Shown: positions 5,797-12,107 of the stretch, in pieces
Layout: each line of letters opens with the position of its first letter
How positions within the stretch are numbered: position 1 is the first letter of the stretch
DNA from: Anaerolineales bacterium Chloro_02
GTDB lineage: Bacteria; Chloroflexota; Anaerolineae; Anaerolineales; Anaerolineaceae
Length of the DNA stretch: 12,832 nt
Direction of reading: 5' to 3'
NCBI GenBank assembly: GCA_001603765.1
Contig: LUZV01000046.1
Span: forward strand, 1-12,832
Translations under genes and position numbers: made by a program
Notes under the pieces: model-generated
The model's database searches: none
Seen by the model: only the letters and a program-made list of their open reading frames with translations
Told to the model about the DNA's origin: nothing

Positions 5797-7695
5797 AAAC
5801 AAAGCCGATTCGCTACTCATCTCAAGCGGTTAAGCCTTTCCGCGTTGATCGCCATCACCGCGCTTTTTAGTGTTTGCGCGCTGTGTTTTAGCGCTGGGTC
5901 TGCCCAAACTGGCCCAAATTCCGGCAATTTAAAGGTCTTTTTACCGCTCATAATCGGGGAAAAACCCGTGCCGGTTGGCCCGGTGGGTGGGACATTTACC
6001 TCCATTGCTTTTGATCCTGGTGAAAACGACAATATCTATGCTGGTCATTTCGGCAGTGGTGTTTACAAAAGTTTTGACCAAGGCAACACCTGGTACCGCA
6101 AAAACCAGGGTTTGGGCGACCTGACCATCCAATCTTTGGCAACCCATCCAACAAATTCAAATATTGTTTTTGCGGGAACTTATGACGCCGGGCTTTACAA
6201 ATCATATAACGGGGGCGAAAGCTGGCAGGCTTCCAATGGGAGTGTGTTGAATAACCATATCATTTACGATATCGAAATTGACCCATCCAACCCTCTGCGG
6301 ATGTTTGTTGTTTCGCGCATCAGAGGCAACCTAACCGGCTACCTTTCGCGCAGCATGGATGGCGGCGCCAGTTGGACGGTTTTATTTACTGGCGCCAGTT
6401 TTTCGACCCCTGATTATTTCTATGATGTGGATATCGATCCGATCAGCCCAAATGTCGTATTTCTGACCGCGCACGAGCACGGCTTTTTTAAGAGTGTCAA
6501 TGGCGGGGTGAATTTCAGCGCGGTAAATTCCGGCGTGACTGACCTCTCCGCCCGCGCGCTTGCAATTGATAATGCCTACACGGGGCTGGTTTACGGCGGG
6601 GTCTGGCATGGAGCTGGCGTTTTCCGCACCTGGAACGACGGTGCTTTGTGGCAAAGAAACAGCACTGGGCTGCCGCTGGACGTCAAAATCCTTAGACTCT
6701 ACCTGGATCCGTTTGGGAGATCGCAAAAAACGGTTTTCAGCTGCACTTATGGGAACGGACTGTACAGTTCGGGAGACTTTGGTGCCAGCTGGAGTTCACG
6801 CGGGCTGGGCGGTCAGCGGATTTATGATTTCGCGATTGCCGACGGCAACCCCCAAAGGTGGTACGCGGCCACCGAGAATAACGGCATTTTCCGCTCAAGC
6901 AGCTATGGTTCGAACTGGAATACGATCATGGCTGATTTACATCTGACGGATATCACCGGTCTGACCGTTTTACCTGGCGAGCCGCAAGCGTTGGCTGGCT
7001 CGGTGTATGGTCAGGGTGTTTTCAGGGTTACCAATGGCGGTGAAACCTGGCAGCCGATGAACGAAGGACTTTCCAGCCTGGATGTGGTCGCGCTGACGGT
7101 TGCGGGCGATCGGCTCTACGCGATTGGTCGCAACAGCATGGATGTGTGGATGGATGGAACCTGGCAGGCTGTCGCGCTGCCGGAAGCTACCCCTGAGGAA
7201 CTGGAAAGCGGAGAAAACTGGGTTAGGGCGAGAGTTTTGCTGCCGGATGAAGCATTTTGGTCGGAAGTTGGCAGCTCTGTGCAGCCAACCAATCTGTTTG
7301 GGGTGGGGAGCGAGCTGTTTATGCGCTCAGCCGGCCGGGCAAGTTGGACGCTGAATGGAGGGCGGTGGGTTCAGGCTGAGGTGGAAACCTGGGAGCATGA
7401 AGGATTTGAGCTGGCGCGGGATGGCGCGAACGTAGTTTTAGATCTAAATCGCTTGCCAGCAGGGATAACTGCCTCTTCGTTGGAGGGGGTTACCGCCGCG
7501 ATTTCAACGGGGGATCGGTGTGTTTGGGCTGCCGCGAAGGCAGAGCGGGTGTGGGTCACGAACGATTGCGGCGAGAGTTGGGTGGATTTCAGCTTTGAAG
7601 GGCAGGTGCAAGCCTTAGCCTTTGATCCGCTGCTGAAAAATGTGTTGATTGTTGGCACGCGAGAAAGCGGCGCATTTATATTGCGCGTGCCTTAA
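5794..7695 (+). CDS. Secreted Asp-box (BNR-like) beta-propeller protein
   Basis: A 633-aa exported protein of unknown function. Residues 1-37 form a signal peptide: basic start, hydrophobic core around 15-33, likely cleavage after GSA (35-37). No lipobox is seen. A VFLPLI segment follows at 48-53. From residue 66 on there are repeats of about 40-50 residues ending in Asp-box motifs (S/T-x-D/N-x-G-x-x-W): 93-100, 137-144, 187-194, 234-241, 279-286, 326-333, 368-375, 412-419 and 589-596. Each is usually preceded by short runs like 'I..DP.NP...YAG....G.YKS'. This pattern is known from sialidases, Vps10/sortilin and YCF48-like propellers. Residues ~450-585 lack Asp boxes and form a divergent insert before the last repeat. 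No sialidase catalytic set or RIP motif was recognised, so a binding or scaffold role outside the membrane is more likely than glycosidase activity. It may be read through from ltaE, or from its own promoter. Confidence 0.85.
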   Translation: MKQSRFATHLKRLSLSALIAITALFSVCALCFSAGSAQTGPNSGNLKVFLPLIIGEKPVPVGPVGGTFTSIAFDPGENDNIYAGHFGSGVYKSFDQGNTWYRKNQGLGDLTIQSLATHPTNSNIVFAGTYDAGLYKSYNGGESWQASNGSVLNNHIIYDIEIDPSNPLRMFVVSRIRGNLTGYLSRSMDGGASWTVLFTGASFSTPDYFYDVDIDPISPNVVFLTAHEHGFFKSVNGGVNFSAVNSGVTDLSARALAIDNAYTGLVYGGVWHGAGVFRTWNDGALWQRNSTGLPLDVKILRLYLDPFGRSQKTVFSCTYGNGLYSSGDFGASWSSRGLGGQRIYDFAIADGNPQRWYAATENNGIFRSSSYGSNWNTIMADLHLTDITGLTVLPGEPQALAGSVYGQGVFRVTNGGETWQPMNEGLSSLDVVALTVAGDRLYAIGRNSMDVWMDGTWQAVALPEATPEELESGENWVRARVLLPDEAFWSEVGSSVQPTNLFGVGSELFMRSAGRASWTLNGGRWVQAEVETWEHEGFELARDGANVVLDLNRLPAGITASSLEGVTAAISTGDRCVWAAAKAERVWVTNDCGESWVDFSFEGQVQALAFDPLLKNVLIVGTRESGAFILRVP

Positions 7696-7727
7696 GCCTA
7701 ATTTTTTAACTAAACCCTGTTTCGAAC

Positions 7728-7753
7728 TAATTGGCCTGACAGGTATCCAATTA
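7728..7753 (+). repeat. Interrupted palindrome / possible hairpin after the propeller gene
   Basis: TAATTGGCCTG (7728-7738) and its reverse complement, interrupted by TAT, form a dyad centred on A7739: CAGG (7740-7743), TAT, CCAATTA (7747-7753). As RNA it could fold into a 7-bp stem plus a 3-bp upper stem with a 3-nt bulge, followed by TTTT (7755-7758). It could be a weak terminator for the propeller transcript or a protein-binding operator for the next gene. The stem is AT-rich at its base and the T-run is short. Confidence 0.4.
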
Positions 7754-7772
7754 ATTTTGGAGCTTGGCGGCG

Positions 7773-7802
7773 TGAGCATATTTAAGTTCCGTTTACGATA
7801 AT
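7773..7802 (+). promoter_or_regulatory. Possible weak sigma-70-type promoter of the phosphoesterase gene
   Basis: GATAAT at 7797-7802 matches 5 of 6 positions of the TATAAT -10 box. TGAGCA (7773-7778), 18 nt upstream, matches only 3 of 6 positions of the -35 box. Transcription would start near 7809, leaving a ~23-nt leader that contains the GGTGGAG ribosome-binding site. Apart from this and the palindrome at 7728-7753, nothing else is seen in the 7696-7831 gap. Confidence 0.22.
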
Positions 7803-7831
7803 GTAATAAAATGATCTGGTGGAGATAAACC

Positions 7832-9202
7832 ATGTTTATTATCATGTCTGACCTGCATTTCGCCGACAGCAATTCGCTTTCTGTCGGAGAGAAATTCTTT
7901 AATCACAATTTGCCCCCGGAGGTCTATCGCGCGTATTTCCTTGAGATTGCCGAATTTATCCGCAACGACAATATTAAAGATGTTGATCTAATTTTGGCGG
8001 GAGATATTTTTGAGATTACACGTTCGGCTCTCTGGCTCAAAGACCATCTGCGCCCTTACGCCCACAATGATGAGGTGACGGATGGCAGCGAGTTGGAAGG
8101 CCGGATTTGTGAGATTATGGACGCGATTGCGTCCGATCATCGCGTATCTGCCACGCTGCATATCTTCAGGAACCTAAGCCGCACCCTGCAGCGCCCTGTC
8201 CGCATTCATTTCATCCCTGGGAATCACGACCGCTTGCTAAACGCCAGCAAACGGCTGCGCAACCGCACACGCGGTTTTTTGGGGATGGAGCCTTCTGACC
8301 TCCCCTTTGAACATCAGTACGAGCACCGCACAAACCGGGACACCCGGATGCTGGTCCGGCACGGGCATGAATACGATTCGGCGAATTTTGGGGTCAACGT
8401 CAACAATTGGCTCGAAATCCCAACAGAGATTGACAGGGAATACTACGCCAAGCCTGTGTTTGGCGATATTGTGACGGTAGAAATCGCCGCGAAACTGCCA
8501 GTTCTGTTTAAACAGTGTTACGGCGAAGAACGCATCCAGGATACCCCAAACCTTTCAGTCATTTTTCAGCGTTTGATTGACTTTGACAATGTTCGACCCT
8601 CCAACGCGCTGATCAACTTTCTGTTTTCAACGCCGGGATTGACTACGAAAGAGGTCTGGCGCCTGACCGAACCGGTCTTTGTCAGAATGTTGGATGAAAT
8701 GGCGTTTTCGCCGGATATCATCCGCCAGATGATTGACTTTGGCAGGCTCAGCGGAATTTCTGCCGCAAGCTTTCGGGCGGCGATTAACACCCGTTTATGG
8801 CGCAACGGACTGCCGTTCTGGATTTTTAAGGGTTTATTGGCGCCGATTTCGCGCCGCTCAAAAATTGAAGATCAATCTTCCATCATCTTAAAGGAAGCTT
8901 GTCTGCGAGAGGATCATTCGCCGATCCGTTGTATCGTGTCTGGTCACACCCATAACCCGCTTGTGCAGCTGATGAAGGTTGAAGATGGGCACGAAACTTA
9001 CTATATTAACACTGGCACTTTCAGGAATGTGATCGCTGCCACGCCTAACCTGCGTGACTTCGCCCGGCTGCGCTCCAAGGCGAGAGTGTTAATTTTTAAA
9101 CACGGTGAACACAACCCCGAATACAACCGCGCCACGGGCTGGTCGTTCGACTTTACGGCTCGCCACGGCTATGGGGCGCAGCCGCCTGGTGAAGATGCCT
9201 GA
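7832..9202 (+). CDS. Calcineurin-like metallophosphoesterase with long insertion
   Basis: A 456-aa predicted cytoplasmic phosphoesterase with a di-metal site. The family blocks are complete: SDLH (D7, H9), AGDIFE (D58), PGNHD (N131, H132), GHEYD (H179) and SGHTH (H372, H374). The substrate is not predictable: nucleotides, phosphoproteins, nucleic acids or lipid-linked phosphates are all possible. The spacing is unusual: about 190 residues (180-370), predicted to be largely helical, separate the H179 block from the final GHTH block, and another ~55 residues separate AGDIFE from PGNHD. These likely form a cap over the active site. No signal peptide or membrane segment is evident. The ATG is preceded by GGTGGAG (7819-7825 region) at about 6-7 nt. 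The gene stands alone, convergent with the iron-sulfur operon, 33 bp from its end. LpxH and SbcD/Mre11 were considered; the length and the insert fit neither well. Confidence 0.88.
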   Translation: MFIIMSDLHFADSNSLSVGEKFFNHNLPPEVYRAYFLEIAEFIRNDNIKDVDLILAGDIFEITRSALWLKDHLRPYAHNDEVTDGSELEGRICEIMDAIASDHRVSATLHIFRNLSRTLQRPVRIHFIPGNHDRLLNASKRLRNRTRGFLGMEPSDLPFEHQYEHRTNRDTRMLVRHGHEYDSANFGVNVNNWLEIPTEIDREYYAKPVFGDIVTVEIAAKLPVLFKQCYGEERIQDTPNLSVIFQRLIDFDNVRPSNALINFLFSTPGLTTKEVWRLTEPVFVRMLDEMAFSPDIIRQMIDFGRLSGISAASFRAAINTRLWRNGLPFWIFKGLLAPISRRSKIEDQSSIILKEACLREDHSPIRCIVSGHTHNPLVQLMKVEDGHETYYINTGTFRNVIAATPNLRDFARLRSKARVLIFKHGEHNPEYNRATGWSFDFTARHGYGAQPPGEDA

Positions 9203-9235
9203 TTCTGTGTAATCAGCAACAGGTAACAGATAAGC

Positions 9236-10219
9236 TTATCGCTCGATCTCTTCCTTTAACTTCGCTTTCGCCATCAGGTTCCCGCGCAAGGCGTCAATCA
9301 GGTCGGCGCGGCGAAGGGCGCGCTTGCGGTCAATCTCAACCGACTTGGCTTTATCGTCCGAAACCTTGCGCAGCGCCTCAATCCAGGACGCGCTGGACAC
9401 TTCGGTGTGATTCACCCGCCAACGTTCCACTTTGATCGGCAGTTGGTCCGCGTTGGTCAGGCGTTTGAGCGTGCGTTTGTGGGTCATTCCGTGGGATTCA
9501 AATTCGAACGGTTCTTCGGCATAGTCCGCCTTTACCGGGCAAACCTCCATACAAGCGCCGCATTTGATACAGAAATAATCAGCCAGCACCAACTCGCCGG
9601 TTTCATCGACATGCAGCGCACGGGTGGGGCAGATGTCAGCGCAAGCCAGACAGCCTTCCACACAGCGCTCCCGATGCAGAACAACCGAACCAACCCACGC
9701 TTGGTGCACCTCAAACGCGCCCTTACTGGCAACTTCGCACTGGCGGCAGTGGATGCAGTTGTCAAAGTCCACGCGCATGGTGTCGCGAACGGCATCGTAG
9801 CGGATGACCCCGGTCGGGCAGTTTTCGATGATGAAATCTTTGAGCGAGAAGTCAAATTTTTCTTTGCGGAAAATGGTTTTGGTGATAAATTCGGGATAAG
9901 CGCCGTACTCAAGCACGGGGATTTCAGGTTTTCCGTTAATAGTCAGAGAGATGGCATGAGTGGGGCATGAAACAACGCAGGTGCCGCAATTGACGCATTT
10001 TTGCTCGTCCACGTCCACAGAGGCGCGCTTAACGATATGCCCATCCTGCAGTTCGGCTTCCACATGCGTTAGTGCGCCTTTGGGGCAGACGATCGGACCG
10101 ATCTGACAGCCAACGCAGCGGTCGAGGTCCCAACGCATAAAGTAATTGCGCGTCACCATCGGGCGGCGAATGGTCATTTCATGTTCAGTTTTGGTTTTCT
10201 TTGGAATACCGCGGCTCAT
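9236..10219 (-). CDS. Polyferredoxin (about five [4Fe-4S] clusters)
   Basis: A 327-aa predicted soluble electron carrier, last gene of the minus-strand operon. The ATG at 10219 is chosen because AGGAG lies 5 nt upstream (forward 10224-10228), overlapping the stop of the preceding gene; a longer open frame exists to 10333 but lies inside that gene. Cysteine motifs are: C35, C38, [G41], C45-Pro; C75, C78, C81, C85-Pro; C134-Pro; C155, C158, C161; C186, C190, C193, C197-Pro (CX3CX2CX3CP); and C217, C220, C223, C227-Pro. This gives 19 cysteines where five cubane clusters need 20. Residue 41 is Gly (codon GGT, forward 10097-10099), one base from TGT. The third cluster would be built from the separated C134 and C155/158/161. 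The last ~90 residues lack cysteine and are rich in Lys, Arg and Glu, perhaps a docking helix. No transmembrane segment is visible. It probably accepts or donates electrons to the flavin subunit encoded just upstream. Confidence 0.88.
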   Translation of the reverse strand: MSRGIPKKTKTEHEMTIRRPMVTRNYFMRWDLDRCVGCQIGPIVCPKGALTHVEAELQDGHIVKRASVDVDEQKCVNCGTCVVSCPTHAISLTINGKPEIPVLEYGAYPEFITKTIFRKEKFDFSLKDFIIENCPTGVIRYDAVRDTMRVDFDNCIHCRQCEVASKGAFEVHQAWVGSVVLHRERCVEGCLACADICPTRALHVDETGELVLADYFCIKCGACMEVCPVKADYAEEPFEFESHGMTHKRTLKRLTNADQLPIKVERWRVNHTEVSSASWIEALRKVSDDKAKSVEIDRKRALRRADLIDALRGNLMAKAKLKEEIER

Positions 10220-10226
10220 GTTTCTC

Positions 10227-11084
10227 CTAAAGGTCCGCCGGCAAAGCGTTGAGCTCCGCGAGGCTAAAGACAGGACCATCCTTGCAAATATATTTTGGAC
10301 CCAGGTTGCAGCGTCCACACTTTCCGACCCCACATTTCATGCGTTTTTCGAGCGAGGTGAAGATGGTTTCGGGGGTGAAACCAAGCTCAACCAGCGCCGG
10401 CAGTGTGAATTTTGTCATAATTGGCGGACCGCAGACCACCGCGACGCTGTTGACCGGCGACGGTTTCACTTCTTTTACCACGTCTGGAACGTAGCCAACA
10501 TGGTGCAGCCAATCCTGCTCGGGGACGTCGATTGCCTGGTGCACTTCCATATCATCGCGCTGATGCCATGCGGCGATATCCTGTTTGTACATACACAAAC
10601 CCGAAGTGCGTGTGCCGTAGATGACAGTCAGCTTGCCATAATCCCCGCGGTTGGCAGGATGATGCAGGTGTTTTGTGAGCGCGTAGAGGGTTGAAAACGC
10701 GCACCCTCCGCCAATGATGACCAGATTCTTACCTTTCCAGTCTTCGAGCGGGAAGCCGTTGCCGAGCGGTCCGCGCATACCGATTGGATCGCCGGGTTTT
10801 AGGGCGTGCAGCGCGGTCGTAACGGATCCCATCTTTTGGGCAGTAAAGCGCACAAAGTCGCCTTCCCAGGCAGCGCTCGCGACGCCTAAGGCTGATTCGC
10901 CTTTACCAATCACGCTTAAGAGGCAGAACTGACCCGGGTTGAAAACGGCGAAGAAATCGCGGGCGTCCTGAGGGTTGTCGAAACTCAGTTCCAAGGTTTT
11001 TAATGATTGGTCTGTCGATTCATAATACGCGTGCAGGACGTGCATTGGGATGGGTAAGTAGGGGTTATGATCCTCATGCGGCAT
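10227..11084 (-). CDS. FAD/NAD(P)-binding oxidoreductase subunit with [2Fe-2S] cluster (AsrB/HydG/PyrK-like)
   Basis: A 285-aa ferredoxin-NADP reductase-type subunit that would exchange electrons between NAD(P)H and iron-sulfur partners. The N-terminal FAD domain covers roughly residues 15-115, ending in RGPLGNGF (104-111). The nucleotide-binding domain starts at IIGGGCAFSTL (123-133), includes VIYGTRT (154-160), and ends with CGPPIM (218-223). The C-terminal cluster motif has Cys at 251, 256, 259 and 267 (CX4CX2CX7C), as in PyrK, AsrB and sulfhydrogenase gamma subunits. These relatives include anaerobic sulfite reductase, NAD(P)-linked sulfhydrogenase and FlxA of Flx-Hdr complexes. The start overlaps the preceding gene by 11 bp and has GAGG (forward 11091-11094) 6 nt upstream, so the two are probably translationally coupled. 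Preference for NADH or NADPH is not clear. Confidence 0.92.
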   Translation of the reverse strand: MPHEDHNPYLPIPMHVLHAYYESTDQSLKTLELSFDNPQDARDFFAVFNPGQFCLLSVIGKGESALGVASAAWEGDFVRFTAQKMGSVTTALHALKPGDPIGMRGPLGNGFPLEDWKGKNLVIIGGGCAFSTLYALTKHLHHPANRGDYGKLTVIYGTRTSGLCMYKQDIAAWHQRDDMEVHQAIDVPEQDWLHHVGYVPDVVKEVKPSPVNSVAVVCGPPIMTKFTLPALVELGFTPETIFTSLEKRMKCGVGKCGRCNLGPKYICKDGPVFSLAELNALPADL

Positions 11085-12096
11085 GTGGCACCTCAGTGGT
11101 GAGTTGGTTGGCTTTGCGCAGCATGCCGCGGATGTCTAAACCGACCGGGCAGTAGCGCACACAGCGACCGCAGCCAGTACAGCCGATTTGTTGGATTTGA
11201 TCCACCCAATAGGTGTACTTGTGGCTCAGCCGCTGGCGAGTGCGCTCCACCCGGCTTGGCCGCGGGTTGTGCCCGGACGCTTCGAGCGAATAGGTGCGGA
11301 ACATACAGGTGTCCCAGTTGCGCACGCGCTCACCGCGTTGGGCCTCGTCGACAATATCGAAGCAGAAACAGGTGGGGCAGAGGAAGGTGCAAACCCCACA
11401 GCCCAGGCAGGAGCGGGAAATTTCTTCCCAATAGGGGCTGACGAAGTTTGCGTCGAGCTTTTCTTTGAGTCCTTCGGTTTCGAAGGTGATCGGCATGCTT
11501 TCTTTCGCTGCCTGCTGCAATTCGTTGGCGCGTTTTGTCTGTTCATCCGCAGCCGCCGATAGCTGGTCAAAAAGGTTTTCTCCGGCTGCAGTCAGGGTTT
11601 CCACCAGGTACAAATCACCGAGGTCGGTCAGGATCGCGTCCAATCCGGCGCGGTCAAAGGGTCCGGAGCCAACAGTGGTGCAGAATCCGGTCTGACAAGG
11701 CGTGTGGCAGCCCAAGCCAACCACCACGGTGGCATCTCGACGGGCTTTCCAGTGTGGATCGGTATAGCGTTCCTGTTCAAAGACCGCGTCGAGCATGGTC
11801 ATGGCGCGTGCGTCGCAGGGGCGGATGCCGAAGATTAAGCGTGGGGGAACCTGCGTTGAGACAGCCTCATAACCGCCAAAGCGTGTGAATTTAAGCAGAG
11901 CTTCAGACGTGGGCAAAAAAAGCGCTTTGGGTGGAATCCGGGTGTTGTGGGCTTTGTTGAAAGCGAGCTCAAACCCATCTTCCAGAGGTAGAAAGTGAGT
12001 AAAGTTGTGCAGAGCTTGCGGCGCGTAAACTTCATAATCCGCGCGCCAGGTCTGCAGCAGGTCAGTCAGTTGGTCTTTTTTGAGGATCAGGTTCAT
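11074..12096 (-). CDS. 4Fe-4S dicluster subunit (AsrA/HydB-like)
   Basis: A 340-aa predicted electron-transfer subunit that in related complexes pairs with the AsrB/HydG-type flavin protein encoded next. The N-terminal region carries the family motif GIRPCDARAM (90-99) and a cysteine-rich segment GLGCHTPCQTGFC (127-139). The C-terminal half has two ferredoxin motifs: C230, C233, C236, C240-Pro (CLGCGVCTFLCP) and C306, C309, C312, C316-Pro (CTGCGRCVRYCP), for two [4Fe-4S] clusters. The ATG at 12096 is preferred over an upstream TTG at 12111 because GAGGAG (forward 12104-12109) lies 7 nt before it. The Shine-Dalgarno sequence overlaps the stop of the upstream gene, leaving only 11 nt between the two genes. 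Homologues are known in anaerobic sulfite reductase (AsrA), archaeal sulfhydrogenase (beta) and Flx complexes, so the family alone does not identify the terminal reaction. Confidence 0.92.
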   Translation of the reverse strand: MNLILKKDQLTDLLQTWRADYEVYAPQALHNFTHFLPLEDGFELAFNKAHNTRIPPKALFLPTSEALLKFTRFGGYEAVSTQVPPRLIFGIRPCDARAMTMLDAVFEQERYTDPHWKARRDATVVVGLGCHTPCQTGFCTTVGSGPFDRAGLDAILTDLGDLYLVETLTAAGENLFDQLSAAADEQTKRANELQQAAKESMPITFETEGLKEKLDANFVSPYWEEISRSCLGCGVCTFLCPTCFCFDIVDEAQRGERVRNWDTCMFRTYSLEASGHNPRPSRVERTRQRLSHKYTYWVDQIQQIGCTGCGRCVRYCPVGLDIRGMLRKANQLTTEVPHAA

Positions 12097-12107
12097 GTTC
12101 GTTCTCC

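Noticed and set aside
5781..5870. 29-codon open frame starting at the ATG in the loop of the hairpin before the propeller gene
   Set aside because: It overlaps the signal-peptide coding region in another frame, AGGAG is 11 nt away, and the composition gives no sign of a real peptide; a leader peptide cannot be excluded but is not supported.
5794..7695. Sialidase (neuraminidase) call for the Asp-box protein
   Set aside because: Asp boxes occur in many non-enzymatic propellers, and the sialidase Arg triad and RIP/FRIP motif were not recognised.
7696..7712. Terminator directly after the propeller gene at the T-run 7702-7707
   Set aside because: Six T residues are present, but no GC-rich inverted repeat precedes them.
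9199..9240. Bidirectional terminator between the convergent phosphoesterase and polyferredoxin genes
   Set aside because: There is a weak 6-bp hairpin (CTGATT/AATCAG, 9199-9216) and a 12-bp loopless palindrome GATAAGCTTATC (9229-9240), but neither has a GC-rich stem with a T-run on either strand.
9407..9970. 187-residue plus-strand open frame
   Set aside because: It lies antisense to the polyferredoxin gene, whose cysteine motifs leave no doubt about the true frame; the plus-strand translation has no recognisable features.
10220..10333. 38-residue N-terminal extension of the polyferredoxin
   Set aside because: It would overlap the flavin-subunit gene by over 100 bp and has low-quality sequence, whereas the ATG at 10219 has AGGAG at the right distance.
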